Source: Rathayibacter sp. VKM Ac-2804
GTDB lineage: Bacteria; Actinomycetota; Actinomycetes; Actinomycetales; Microbacteriaceae
Direction: 5' to 3'
Assembly: GCF_009866655.1 (NCBI RefSeq)
Contig: NZ_CP047420.1
Coordinates: 3,596,001-3,660,000 of the forward strand
Length of the DNA stretch: 64,000 nt
Made by a program: the position numbers and the translations under genes. How positions within the stretch are numbered: the stretch's first letter is position 1; each line of letters begins with the position of its first letter. The notes beneath the pieces were generated by a model. That model saw nothing but the letters and a program-made list of their open reading frames with translations. It did not search any database and had not been told where the DNA came from. Of the stretch, positions 17,258-26,055 are shown piece by piece.

Positions 17258-17838
17258 GAGCGCGCCACCCGCACGGCGATCGCCGCGCCGACCGAGAGCA
17301 GCCCGATGGTGATGGCCGGGCCGGCCAGGTAGCTGGTCAGCGCGCTGACGAACTGATCGAACTCGGTCTGCTGGAACCCGACAGTGCCGTACATCGTCGA
17401 GGTGACGTTCCAGACCAGGCCCAGCCCGGCCACCAGGAAGAGCCCGCCGAGCACGGCGAGCGCGATCGGGACGCGCCGATCCAGCGCGGACGGCCTGCGC
17501 GGAGCGGCCGGCGCGGACTCCGTCTCGATGTCATCGACCGGCGCCGGCTCCCCGTCCGGCTCGACGCCCGCGGCGCCACTCGGCAGTGGCGAGGCGATCG
17601 GCGGAAGCGAGGAGCTCGGCAGCCGCGCCGGGCCCGGTCGCCGCACGCGGACCGGCGCCACCTCCTCGGGAGCCGTCGCCCGACGCCGACCGCCGACCGA
17701 GTCACCTCCGCGAGGGCGTCGGAACCGCTCCTCGGAGGACGACGCCCGATCAGCCGGGAGCCCCGAGGCCCCCTGCCCCCGGTACCCGCGCTGGTAGGCG
17801 GGATGGAACCGCGGATCCGTCCGGGTGCTGTCGGCCAT
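17254..17838 (-). CDS. Membrane protein with DPRFHPAYQRGY N-terminus (copy 1)
   Basis: 194 residues. The N-terminus DSTRTDPRFHPAYQRGYRG matches the 16297-16827 protein almost exactly. A long Arg/Pro-rich linker and three C-terminal helices follow. The ATG at 17838 is shared with the paralogue. It is the first gene of a four-gene same-strand run made of two homologous pairs. Confidence 0.7.
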   Translation of the reverse strand: MADSTRTDPRFHPAYQRGYRGQGASGLPADRASSSEERFRRPRGGDSVGGRRRATAPEEVAPVRVRRPGPARLPSSSLPPIASPLPSGAAGVEPDGEPAPVDDIETESAPAAPRRPSALDRRVPIALAVLGGLFLVAGLGLVWNVTSTMYGTVGFQQTEFDQFVSALTSYLAGPAITIGLLSVGAAIAVRVARS

Positions 17839-17866
17839 GAAGTCCCCCACTCCGTGCGCGAGCCCC

Positions 17867-17878
17867 CATCCTGTCGCA
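17867..17878 (-). promoter_or_regulatory. Conserved promoter-like TGCGACAGGATG box (copy 1)
   Basis: Identical to the box at 16858-16869 and at a similar distance (about 29 bases) from its gene start. Confidence 0.45.
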
Positions 17879-17902
17879 GAAGCACGGCGACCGGCCAGGC
17901 CG

Positions 17903-19111
17903 TCAGCGCACGGAGGCGACGCTCGCGCGGCTCGGCAGGCTCACGCAGCCGGCGCCGACGAGCAGCAGGGCGATCATCACCGCGGTCAGCGCGCCCCAGC
18001 CGCCCGCCTCGACGACGAAGCCGAGCAGCCAGCCGCCGACGCCCGAGCCCACGTAGAAGGCGATCGTGTAGACGGCGCCGGCGTGGCCGCGGAGGGCGGG
18101 GGCGGCCCGCGCGCCGGTCCAGGCCGCGCCGGTGGCGTGCACGGCGAAGAAGCCGGCCGAGAAGAGGACGAGCCCGATGACGACGACGACGATCAGCCCC
18201 GAGAGCATCACGAGCAGGCCGACGATCATCGCCGCGACGCCGATCCGCATCAGCACCCGCGGGCCGAGCCGCGGCGCCCAGACGCCGGCGAGCCGGGAGG
18301 TCGCGGTGCCGGCGAGGTAGGTGAGGAAGAGCAGCGAGACGAGCGCCGGCGGCAGCGCGAACGGCGCGGCCTCGAGCCGGAAGGCCAGGTAGTTGTACAC
18401 CGCGACGAACACGCCGACGACGAAGAACGTCTGCGCGGCGACCGCGAGCAGGACCGGGTCGCGGAGCACCTGCGCGATCTTGCCGCGCCAGCCGCCCTCG
18501 CCCCGCGGCGCCCGCGCAACACCGCCCCGGGGAGCCAGCAGGACGAACGCGACGGCCGCGAGCGCGCAGACGATCGTGACGGCGAGCAGCGCGCCCCGCC
18601 AGCCGACCACCGCGGCGAGCGGACCGGCGAGCAGCCGTCCGGCGGCCCCGCCCAGCGTCGTCCCGGAGACGTAGGCCGCGGCGGCGGCGGTCGCACCCGC
18701 CCCGCCGACCCGGTCGTGGATCGCCGCCACGGCGAGTGCCGGCACCGCGCCGAGCGCCGCGCCGCTGAGGAACCGCAGCACGAGCAGCACCTCGAAGGAC
18801 GGCGCGACGCAGGCGAGCAGAGCGAGCACGACGGAGGAGAGCACCGCGATCCGCATGGACTCCAGCCGACCGATCCGCTCGGCGATCGACGCCCAGGGCA
18901 GCACCATCAGCGCGAGTCCGACGGTCGCCGCCGAGACCGTCAGTGCCGCGTCCGACGCGGAGATCCCCCACTCGCGGGAGAACTGCGGGAGCACGCCCTG
19001 CACCGCATAGAGCTCGGCGAAGGTGGCGACGCCGGCGGCGAGCAGCGCGATCGTCAGGCGGCGCTGCGAGACGGTGGGAGCGTCGACGGCGGGGTGGACG
19101 CTGGTGCTCAT
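17903..19111 (-). CDS. MFS transporter (12-TM)
   Basis: 402 residues with about twelve hydrophobic helices. The cytoplasmic loop LPWASIAERIGRLESMR corresponds to the MFS A-motif between helices 2 and 3. Its length and start (EWGISASDAALTVSAATVGLALMV) resemble the YnfM/CynX-like exporters. It is divergent from the LysR gene at 19181, the likely regulator. The substrate is unknown; a small aromatic or metabolite exporter is plausible. Confidence 0.9.
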   Translation of the reverse strand: MSTSVHPAVDAPTVSQRRLTIALLAAGVATFAELYAVQGVLPQFSREWGISASDAALTVSAATVGLALMVLPWASIAERIGRLESMRIAVLSSVVLALLACVAPSFEVLLVLRFLSGAALGAVPALAVAAIHDRVGGAGATAAAAAYVSGTTLGGAAGRLLAGPLAAVVGWRGALLAVTIVCALAAVAFVLLAPRGGVARAPRGEGGWRGKIAQVLRDPVLLAVAAQTFFVVGVFVAVYNYLAFRLEAAPFALPPALVSLLFLTYLAGTATSRLAGVWAPRLGPRVLMRIGVAAMIVGLLVMLSGLIVVVVIGLVLFSAGFFAVHATGAAWTGARAAPALRGHAGAVYTIAFYVGSGVGGWLLGFVVEAGGWGALTAVMIALLLVGAGCVSLPSRASVASVR

Positions 19112-19180
19112 CCTCCGAGGCTAGAACCGCGTGAAGCGCATGACCAATGCCTGTCGCGTGCCGACCTATACGCTGCAGAC

Positions 19181-20080
19181 ATGGATGAGCCCGCGATCCT
19201 CCGGCTGCTGCCGACGCTCGTCGCCGTCGCGCAGACCGGGAGCGTCACCGCTGCGGCCGCCGAGCTCGGCGTGCCGCAGCCCACCGCCAGCCGCTCGCTC
19301 GCGCGCCTGTCCGAGCTGGTGGGCGCCCCGCTGGTGCGTCGCGAGGGCCGCGGCGTCGTGCTGACCGAGGCCGGGCGGCGGCTCGCGGACGTCGCGCAGG
19401 ACGGCCTGGCGCTGATCCGCGCGGGACTGACCGAGGTGCAGCAGGCCCGCGACCTCGAGGACGGCCGCATCGCGATCGCCTTCCAGACCCTGCTCGGCGA
19501 GACGTTCGTGCCCGACGTGATCCGGCGCTTCCGCCGCCGCTGGCCCCGCGTCGGCTTCGGCCTCCGCCACGGCTCGCGCGCGCTGTGCCTGCGAGCCGTC
19601 GCCGACGGCGAGTCGGAGCTGGCGATCGTCGCCGACCCGCCGGAGCTGCCGGGCACCACCACGACCACCCTCTACACGGAACCGCTGCTCGCCGTCGTCG
19701 ACGACCGGCACCCGCTCGCCTCCCGCCGCTCCGTGACGGTCGAGGAGCTGCGCGGCCTCGACCTGATCATGCTCTCGCCCGGCTACGGACTGCACGAGTC
19801 GGCCCGGCGACTGCTGTCCTTCGAGGGGCGCGACCCCGAGCCGGCCTTCGAGGTGGGCGACTACCGGGCCGCACGCGGACTGGCCGCGGCGGGTCTCGGC
19901 CTGACGATCCTGCCGCCGAGCCCGTCCTCGATCGAGGACGGCGTGCGCGAGATCCCGATCGACGATCCGCGGGCCGTCCGCGAGATCGGGGTGCTGGTCC
20001 ACGACACCGGGAATCCGGTGGTGCCGGAGTTCGTCGAGGCCCTGCGGGCGGCGGCCGGAGCGCGGGCGAGAGTCCGCTGA
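19181..20080 (+). CDS. LysR-family transcriptional regulator
   Basis: 299 residues. The N-terminal winged helix is VAVAQTGSVTAAAAELGVPQPTASRSLARL, followed by the effector-binding lobes (LLAVVDDRHPLASRRSVTVEEL). The ATG at 19181 lies 69 bases from the divergent MFS gene. By the usual LysR arrangement it should control that gene and itself. Confidence 0.93.
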   Translation: MDEPAILRLLPTLVAVAQTGSVTAAAAELGVPQPTASRSLARLSELVGAPLVRREGRGVVLTEAGRRLADVAQDGLALIRAGLTEVQQARDLEDGRIAIAFQTLLGETFVPDVIRRFRRRWPRVGFGLRHGSRALCLRAVADGESELAIVADPPELPGTTTTTLYTEPLLAVVDDRHPLASRRSVTVEELRGLDLIMLSPGYGLHESARRLLSFEGRDPEPAFEVGDYRAARGLAAAGLGLTILPPSPSSIEDGVREIPIDDPRAVREIGVLVHDTGNPVVPEFVEALRAAAGARARVR

Positions 20081-20194
20081 CGCTCGAGGACTCTTCTGTC
20101 AAGCACAGGCACGCGGGGCTCCTGTGCAGGATGCTCGGAGAGGATCCACTTCCCCCCTCACCGCTCACCACCAGCAGCCAGGACGGTCCCGGTC

Positions 20195-20554
20195 ATGATC
20201 CTTCTCCGCACCCACTCCAACCGCTGGATCGCCCGCGCCCGCCGCACCGGCGTCGTCCACGGCCTGATCACCTTCGCCGACGACCTGCCGCAGCCCGTCT
20301 TCCGCACGCTGCGCCTGGACGCCGCGACCGGCGAGCGCGTCCTGCTCCGCGACACCGACACCCTCGAGGTCGCCTTCGCGGTGCTGATCGCGGCCGTCGA
20401 GCGGGCACGCCTGGCGGAGGTCGCGGCACCGGTGCAGGACGACGTGGACCCCGCGGCACAGACCCCTCTCGCGCCGGTCGCTGTCCTCGCCGAGCCGGAC
20501 TCCTTCGAACCGGACGAGCCCACCGACCCGCTGGAGGACGCCGTCGCGGCGTGA
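20195..20554 (+). CDS. Hypothetical protein
   Basis: 119 residues. The N-terminal 70 residues are basic and beta/alpha-like; the C-terminus is acidic and Pro-rich. There is no signal peptide or membrane helix. I do not recognise it. A GGTCCCGGTC leader gives only a weak ribosome-binding site before the ATG at 20195. It ends 25 bases before the operator of the toxin-antitoxin pair but is probably a separate unit. Confidence 0.5.
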   Translation: MILLRTHSNRWIARARRTGVVHGLITFADDLPQPVFRTLRLDAATGERVLLRDTDTLEVAFAVLIAAVERARLAEVAAPVQDDVDPAAQTPLAPVAVLAEPDSFEPDEPTDPLEDAVAA

Positions 20555-20579
20555 CCCGCGCGACGTACCGCGCCAGTTC

Positions 20580-20619
20580 TCTAAAACCTTCCGAACGATT
20601 TCGTTCGCATGGTTTTAGA
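20580..20619 (+). promoter_or_regulatory. 40-bp operator dyad with leaderless promoter of the AbiE-like operon
   Basis: Two 19-base arms (20580-20598 and 20601-20619) are reverse complements except for three central positions in each arm. The outer element is TCTAAAACC and the inner one CGAACGA. The region is AT-rich against its surroundings. A TAGACT -10 box at 20616-20621 ends six bases before the ATG at 20628, which is the spacing of a leaderless actinobacterial mRNA. The dyad covers the core promoter, so binding would block transcription. Autoregulation by the antitoxin is an inference from the AbiE family. Confidence 0.7.
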
Positions 20620-20627
20620 CTGGGGAC

Positions 20628-21590
20628 ATGAGCCGCGACGACCTCTCCGCACGCCTGAGCGAGCTGCTGCTCGACGTCGGGCTCAGCACGCGCATCACCG
20701 GCTTCCGCGAGCTGCGGATCACCACGCCCTCCGGCGCGGACCTGCACGTGCGCCTCGTCATCACCCCGCGGCCGCCCACCGCCTCGGAGATGCGCGCCCA
20801 GGCGAAGCGGTCGACCGACGGCACCGTGACCGGGTTCGTCGTGCCGCGAGCGAATGCGATCGCGCGGCGACTCGCTCTCGACGACCCGCGGCTCGCGCTG
20901 TTCGGCACGGACGACGGCACGGTGATCCTGGACAGGCAGGACCTGTCGTCCGCGACGGACGAACGGCCCGCCGTCCCCCGGCGTGTGCCGTACGCGCGCT
21001 TCGCCCTCCTGCGCGCGCTGATCAGGACCCGCGAGCCCCGCTCGCAGACGGAGCTCGCGGCGGAGTGCGGCGTCTCGCAGATGTCGATCTCGAAGCTGCT
21101 GCGCGCCGACCCGCTCCTCGCCGAGCGGACCGAGCACGGCTGGACCGCCCGCGACCCGCAGGCGCTCATCCGGCGATTCCTGGCGGAGTACCCGGGCCCG
21201 GGTGGGCTCTCCCAGTACTGGTACTCGGTCCGACCGGTCGTCGAGCAGGCGGAGCTCGCCGCCGCGGCGGGCGTGCCGGCACTGCTCTCCGGAGACACGG
21301 CCGCCGACCTGCTGGCACCGTGGAGGATTCCGAGGTCCGCCGTCCTCTACACCGATCGCGGCCTCGCGCTGGAGAGCGTCGGCTTCGCCGAGACCGACTC
21401 CCGCGAGGCCACACTGCGCGTCGTCATTCCGAGGGACCCGACGATCCGGGCGACCGCGGCCGCCTGGACACCCGGGGGCAGGACGGTCGACCCTCTCCTC
21501 ACCGCATGGGACGTCCTCGCCAGTGGCGGTGCGGACGCGGACGACGCAGTGGATCGCCTTCTGCTGCCCTGGACGTCGGAGACGCGATGA
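20628..21590 (+). CDS. AbiEi-like antitoxin / DNA-binding regulator (type IV TA)
   Basis: 320 residues. A helix-turn-helix-like segment (SQTELAAECGVSQMSISKLLR) sits in the middle at about residues 138-158. The C-terminal half resembles antitoxins that pair with nucleotidyltransferase toxins (EYPGPGGLSQYWYSV ... ALLSGDTAADLLAPWR). The ATG at 20628 coincides with the predicted transcription start. Its stop overlaps the toxin start (ATGA). In known AbiE systems the first protein represses its own promoter through paired inverted repeats and neutralises the second. Both features fit here, but the family call is from pattern only. Confidence 0.65.
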   Translation: MSRDDLSARLSELLLDVGLSTRITGFRELRITTPSGADLHVRLVITPRPPTASEMRAQAKRSTDGTVTGFVVPRANAIARRLALDDPRLALFGTDDGTVILDRQDLSSATDERPAVPRRVPYARFALLRALIRTREPRSQTELAAECGVSQMSISKLLRADPLLAERTEHGWTARDPQALIRRFLAEYPGPGGLSQYWYSVRPVVEQAELAAAAGVPALLSGDTAADLLAPWRIPRSAVLYTDRGLALESVGFAETDSREATLRVVIPRDPTIRATAAAWTPGGRTVDPLLTAWDVLASGGADADDAVDRLLLPWTSETR

Positions 21591-22339
21591 GGTCCGTCAC
21601 GCTCGCCTCGACCTCGCGCTCCGAGGACGCCGCGCTCCAGGCCCTTCGCGATGCGTCGCTCGCGATCTCAGGCCTCGCGGAGGCCTGCATCATCGGTGGG
21701 CAGATGACCGCTCTGCTCAGCGCCGCGTTCGGACGTGCCGCGACGATCGCCCGGCGGACCATGGACGCGGACGCTGCCGTGTCCCCGACGATCGCCGCCG
21801 CGGGGTCCCTCCACGACCTGCTGACCGACCGCGGATACCGCGCGCAGGCGAGCAACCGGTACGTGCTGGACGACCGCGTGATCGACGTGCTCGTTCCGGC
21901 GACGTCCGGCGCCTTCGAACCCGCCGAGTACGGTGGGCGCTCCTTCGACAGCGCACCGGGACTGCATCTCGCCCTCGTCGGCATGCTCGATCTCGAGGTG
22001 ACGGCGATCCTGCTCGACGGCACGCCGGTGCGCTTCCGCACGAGAGTCCCCGGGGTCGAGAGAGCCCTCATCGTGAAGGCGCTCGCCTACGAGTCCGGCC
22101 GCAGGCAGAAGGATCTCGTCGATCTCTTCAACCTGCTGTCGATCCGAGACGAGTACGAGCCCGCCGAAGTCGGGGGATGGCGGATCGGCGAGAGCGCAGG
22201 GACAGGGGCGCGGCGGGACGCGGCGGCAGTCCTTCGCAGACTCGCCGGAGCAAGGGGGCTGCGCATGATCCTCCGAGGATCCGACGTGCCGGACGGACGC
22301 TTCGTCTCGCTCCTCCGCAGCTACATCTCCCAGGGATGA
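21587..22339 (+). CDS. AbiEii-like nucleotidyltransferase toxin
   Basis: 250 residues. IIGGQMTALLSAAFGR then RRTMDADAAVSP gives the GG...DxD signature of minimal nucleotidyltransferases, with Asp at the DAD motif for metal binding. VIDVLVPAT supplies the probable third acidic strand, and the basic helix ESGRRQKDLVDLFNLL is typical of the AbiEii/MenT-like fold. It probably transfers a nucleotide to an RNA or protein target and arrests growth unless its partner is present. Phage defence is possible but not shown. Confidence 0.68.
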   Translation: MRSVTLASTSRSEDAALQALRDASLAISGLAEACIIGGQMTALLSAAFGRAATIARRTMDADAAVSPTIAAAGSLHDLLTDRGYRAQASNRYVLDDRVIDVLVPATSGAFEPAEYGGRSFDSAPGLHLALVGMLDLEVTAILLDGTPVRFRTRVPGVERALIVKALAYESGRRQKDLVDLFNLLSIRDEYEPAEVGGWRIGESAGTGARRDAAAVLRRLAGARGLRMILRGSDVPDGRFVSLLRSYISQG

Positions 22340-22359
22340 CGGCGCGAGACCGAGCAGCG

Positions 22360-22388
22360 AGGGGCCGCCCCTCCCGGCACGGCCCCCT
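22360..22388. terminator. Hairpin between convergent genes
   Basis: GGGGCCG and CGGCCCC pair across a short loop between the toxin gene and the oppositely oriented rhamnosidase gene. No U-run follows. The location supports a bidirectional terminator. Confidence 0.4.
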
Positions 22389-22394
22389 CCGCAC

Positions 22395-24644
22395 TCAGAG
22401 CGTCAGCGTGTGCGCGCCCGAGGCGAGCTCGCGGTCCTCGGTGCCGGCCGTGCGGACGACGGCGGTCGCGCCCTCCGGGACGGTGACGGCCAGCTCGATC
22501 GCGTCGCCGCGGCGGTCCCAGCGGACCGAGGCGAGGCCGTGCGGGGTCTCCAGCGTGGACTCCGCCCAGTCGAGGTCGGTGCCGGGCTGCGGGGCGACCA
22601 GGAGGCGGGAGTAGCCGGGCTCCAGCGGCGCGAGGCCGCCGACGACGCGGTGCAGCCAGTCGGCGACGGCGCCGAGCGCGTAGTGGTTGAAGCTCGTCAT
22701 CTCGCCCGGGTTGATGGTGCCGTCGGGCAGCATCGAGTCCCAGCGCTCCCAGACCGTGGTCGCGCCCATCGTCACCGGGTACAGCCACGACGGGCACTCG
22801 CGCTGCAGCAGCAGGCGGTACGCGGCGTCGATGTGACCGGTCGAGGAGAGCGCGTCGGTGATGAAGGGCGTGCCCGCGAAGCCGGTCGAGATCGTGTAGC
22901 CGCTCTCGGCCACGAGCTCGGCGAGGCGGTCGCCGGCCCAGCCGAGCTCGTCGTCGTCGAGCAGGCCGAAGACGATCGCGAGGGAGTAGACGGTCGTGCA
23001 GTCGCTGAAGACGCGCTGGTCCGCGACGTACTTCGCGCGGAAGGCCGCACGCAGCTCGGCCGCCATCTCGGTGAACTCCTGCGCGTCCTCGGTGCGGCCG
23101 AGCACGGCGGCACTCTCGGCGACGATGCGGGCCGTGCGGTAAGCGCAGGCTGTGGCGACGACGCCGGTGTCGGCCTTCGCGTCGGCCGGCTTGTCGGGCG
23201 CCGCGTCGGGGTCGAGCCAGTCACCGAACTGGAAGCCGGTGTCCCAGACCCCCGAGTCGGAGAGCTTCGAGCGCACCCGGCGGGCGTGCGAGGCCATTGA
23301 GGCGAACGACTCCTCGAGCACCGTCGGGTCGCCGTAGGCCTCCCAGACCGCCCACGGCACCCAGGCCGCGGCGTCGCTCCACAGCGCGGTCGAGTCCATG
23401 GGAGGGAAGCTGGTCTCGGCCGCGCGGCGCTTCAGCACGTCCGGCACGACGAACGGGACGGCGCCGTCGTGGTGCGCCTGCTCGAGGGCGAGGTCGCGCA
23501 GCCAGTCGCGGAGGAAGTCCTCGGCGTCGGCGAGGTAGACGGCGGTCGAGGCGAACGCGGCGATGTCGCCGGTCCAGCCGAGGCGCTCGTCGCGCTGCGG
23601 GCAGTCGGTCGGCACGTCGAGGAAGTTGCCGACCATGCCGCGGTAGACGTTGTCGTGCAGCTGGTTGACGAGGTCGTCGGAGCTGCGGAAGGTGCCGATC
23701 CGGCGCAGGTCGCTGGAGACGACGACCGCGGTGAGGGCGCCGTCGGCGATCGACTCCTCGGGCCAGCCCTCGACCTCGGCGTAGCGGAAGCCGTGGAAGG
23801 TGAGGGTCGGCTCGAAGACGTCCGCGCCGCCCGAGAGGGTGAAGCGGTCGGTGGCCTTCGCCTCGCGCAGCGGGCGCACGCCCAGCTCGTCGTCCTCGAG
23901 GACCTCGGCGTGGCGCAGCGTGACGACGCTCCCCTCCGGGCCGGTGATCTCGACGCGCAGCCAGCCGACCAGGTTCTCGCCGAAGTCGACGAGGGTGCGG
24001 CCGGACGGGCTCGTCCAGATCTTCTGCGGCGCGACCTCGCGGAGGCGGCGCACCGGCGGCGCGACGTACGGCTCGAGCTTCGCCAGGTCGACGTCGAGCT
24101 CTCGGGTCGCGGTCCAGGCGGAGTCGTCGAAGCCGGCGCTCTTCCAGCCCTGCGGCTCGAGGCGGGCGTCGATGTCCTGGCCGTCGTAGATGCTGTCGGC
24201 GGTCGTCGATCCGGTCGCGGCGCGCCAGGAGTCGTCGGTCGCGACGATCTGCTCGGCGCCGTCGGCGAAGGTGATCCGCAGCTCCGCGAAGCCGGCGATC
24301 TCGGTGCCGTAGGGCTCGGCGCCCTCGCCCCAGGTCAGCCGGCCGCGGTACCAGCCGTCGCCGAGCGCGAGGGCGAGGACGATCGAGTCGCCCGAGATCA
24401 GGCTCGTCACGTCGTGCTCGGAGTAGCGCAGGCGCCACTCGTAGCTCGTCCAACCCGGGGTGAAGAGCTCGTCCGAGACGGGCTCGCCGTCGATCCAGGC
24501 CTCGACGATCCCCAGCGCCGAGAGGCGGAGGGTCGCGGAGACGACCTCGCCGTGCCCGGTCTCGAGGGCGGTCTCGCGGCGGAGCAGCGGGGCGGCGTCC
24601 AGGGCGGCGGCGGGCGCCGTGAAGCGGGCGGTCCAGTCGGTCAT
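22395..24644 (-). CDS. Alpha-L-rhamnosidase (GH78)
   Basis: 749 residues. The GH78 core motif DVPTDCPQRDERLGWTGD is present and carries the conserved acidic residues of the active site. N-terminal beta-sandwich domains (DGWYRGRLTWGEGAEPYG), the (alpha/alpha)6 barrel with WERWDSMLPDG and EMTSFNHYALGAVADW, and a C-terminal beta domain follow. There is no signal peptide, so it should cleave imported rhamnosides in the cytoplasm. The second ATG at 24644 has better spacing from the AAGGA site than the one at 24647. It lies downstream of a LacI gene and across from a sugar ABC transporter. Confidence 0.93.
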   Translation of the reverse strand: MTDWTARFTAPAAALDAAPLLRRETALETGHGEVVSATLRLSALGIVEAWIDGEPVSDELFTPGWTSYEWRLRYSEHDVTSLISGDSIVLALALGDGWYRGRLTWGEGAEPYGTEIAGFAELRITFADGAEQIVATDDSWRAATGSTTADSIYDGQDIDARLEPQGWKSAGFDDSAWTATRELDVDLAKLEPYVAPPVRRLREVAPQKIWTSPSGRTLVDFGENLVGWLRVEITGPEGSVVTLRHAEVLEDDELGVRPLREAKATDRFTLSGGADVFEPTLTFHGFRYAEVEGWPEESIADGALTAVVVSSDLRRIGTFRSSDDLVNQLHDNVYRGMVGNFLDVPTDCPQRDERLGWTGDIAAFASTAVYLADAEDFLRDWLRDLALEQAHHDGAVPFVVPDVLKRRAAETSFPPMDSTALWSDAAAWVPWAVWEAYGDPTVLEESFASMASHARRVRSKLSDSGVWDTGFQFGDWLDPDAAPDKPADAKADTGVVATACAYRTARIVAESAAVLGRTEDAQEFTEMAAELRAAFRAKYVADQRVFSDCTTVYSLAIVFGLLDDDELGWAGDRLAELVAESGYTISTGFAGTPFITDALSSTGHIDAAYRLLLQRECPSWLYPVTMGATTVWERWDSMLPDGTINPGEMTSFNHYALGAVADWLHRVVGGLAPLEPGYSRLLVAPQPGTDLDWAESTLETPHGLASVRWDRRGDAIELAVTVPEGATAVVRTAGTEDRELASGAHTLTL

Positions 24645-24684
24645 CATCGTCCTTCTGTCAGGAGTGGTCGGGAGTGAGCGGGTG

Positions 24685-25785
24685 TCAGGAGTGATCGGGG
24701 GAATCCGCGGTGGTGGTGTCCGCGGGTGTCGGGCTGGTCTGGTGGTGGCGCGGTGCCCCCGGCACGGAGGAGGAGCGGACGCGCAGCACGGGCGTGAGCT
24801 CGAAGTGCACCGCCTCGGTCCGGCCCTCGAGCCGCTCCAGCAGGAGGCGCACGGCACGGTCGCCGAGCTCCTCGCCGGACTGGTCGACGGTCGTCAGCGA
24901 GATGCCGGGGTGGCCGGCGACCTCGATGTCGTCGTAACCGACGATCGCGACGTCGGCGGCGGTGAGCCCCAGCTCGTCGCGGGCCCAGAGCGCGTCGAGG
25001 GCGAGCGCGTCGTTGCCCGCGAAGACCGCGGTCGGCCGGTCCGGCGGGCGGAGGAGCTCGAGCGAGCGCTCGTACGCGTCGAGGCGCTCGGTGCCGAGGT
25101 GCACGACGTGCAGCTCGTCCGAGAGCCCGGCCGCCGCCATCCGCTCGCGGTAGCGGACGAGGCGCACGGAGTGCGGCGCCGCCGCGACCCGGCTGGTGAT
25201 CTCGTCGCTGATGGTGAGGTGCGCGATGCGGCGGTGCCCGAGCTCGAGCAGGTGGTCGAGGACCAGGTCGGTGCCCGCGACGTCGTCGTTGGTGACCGTG
25301 TCGTAGCCGGTGGAGTCGTCGTGCCGGCCGAGCATCACGATCGGCGTCCGCGCAGCGAGGCGCTCGAGCCAGGCCGGCTCGACCATCGGCGAGACCGCGA
25401 TCAGCCCGTCGACCTGGCGGTCGAAGAGCGCCTCGATCGCGCGGAAGCCCTCGCCGGAGTCGCTCTGCGCGGGGGCGACGATCAGCTGGTAGCGGCTGCC
25501 CTCGAGCGCGGCGGACGCGCCGGTGACGATGCGGTTGAAGAAGGAGTTGCCGAGCGAGGGGACCTCGACGCCGATGGTGAAGCTGGCGCCGCGCATGGCC
25601 CGGGCCGCGACGCTCGGCCGGTAGTCGAGCTCGTCGATCGCTGCGGTGACCCGCTCGCGCATCGACGCACTGACGCCGTAGGCGTTGCGGATCACCTTCG
25701 AGACGGCGGCTCGCGAGACACCGGCGTGCAGGGCGACGTCCTGGATGGTCGCGGGGCCGCGGCGACCGGTGTCGGTCGAGCTCAT
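24685..25785 (-). CDS. LacI-family regulator of the rhamnoside locus
   Basis: 366 residues. The N-terminal helix-turn-helix is TIQDVALHAGVSRAAVSKVIRN, then the ligand-binding core, then a His/Pro/Thr-rich tail of about 25 residues that is longer than usual. The ATG at 25785 is the natural start. It is divergent from the ABC transporter at 26056 and upstream of the rhamnosidase. It probably represses both until a rhamnose-containing sugar is present. Confidence 0.92.
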   Translation of the reverse strand: MSSTDTGRRGPATIQDVALHAGVSRAAVSKVIRNAYGVSASMRERVTAAIDELDYRPSVAARAMRGASFTIGVEVPSLGNSFFNRIVTGASAALEGSRYQLIVAPAQSDSGEGFRAIEALFDRQVDGLIAVSPMVEPAWLERLAARTPIVMLGRHDDSTGYDTVTNDDVAGTDLVLDHLLELGHRRIAHLTISDEITSRVAAAPHSVRLVRYRERMAAAGLSDELHVVHLGTERLDAYERSLELLRPPDRPTAVFAGNDALALDALWARDELGLTAADVAIVGYDDIEVAGHPGISLTTVDQSGEELGDRAVRLLLERLEGRTEAVHFELTPVLRVRSSSVPGAPRHHQTSPTPADTTTADSPDHS

Positions 25786-25918
25786 CGTCGCCCCCTCGCG
25801 TCGTCGGTCGTGCGTGCCTGTGGTGATCGGACGGCGCCCCGATCGGGGCCTCCGCGAACGCCACTGTAACGGTTCACCTGCCATTGTGTAGATCGATCCA
25901 CGAATTTTCGCAATTTCG

Positions 25919-25948
25919 TTGACACGTTTCACGACGCGGACGTAGGTT
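25919..25948 (+). promoter_or_regulatory. Promoter with LacI-type operator for the sugar ABC transporter
   Basis: TTGACA (25919-25924) and TAGGTT (25943-25948) are separated by 18 bases. The palindrome TGACACGTTTCA (25920-25931) has the central CG typical of LacI-family operators and one mismatched pair, and it overlaps the -35 box. A looser 18-base dyad adjoins it at 25901-25918. The divergent LacI protein is the likely ligand. Confidence 0.6.
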
Positions 25949-26055
25949 CTCCCTGCGTCGCCCCGCCGCCCGGCCTTCTCACCGGCCCGGCAGGCAGGTC
26001 GGCCGCCCCCGGGCACCCCCCGCAACGAAGAAGTTGTCCCTACATGGAGGTAGTG

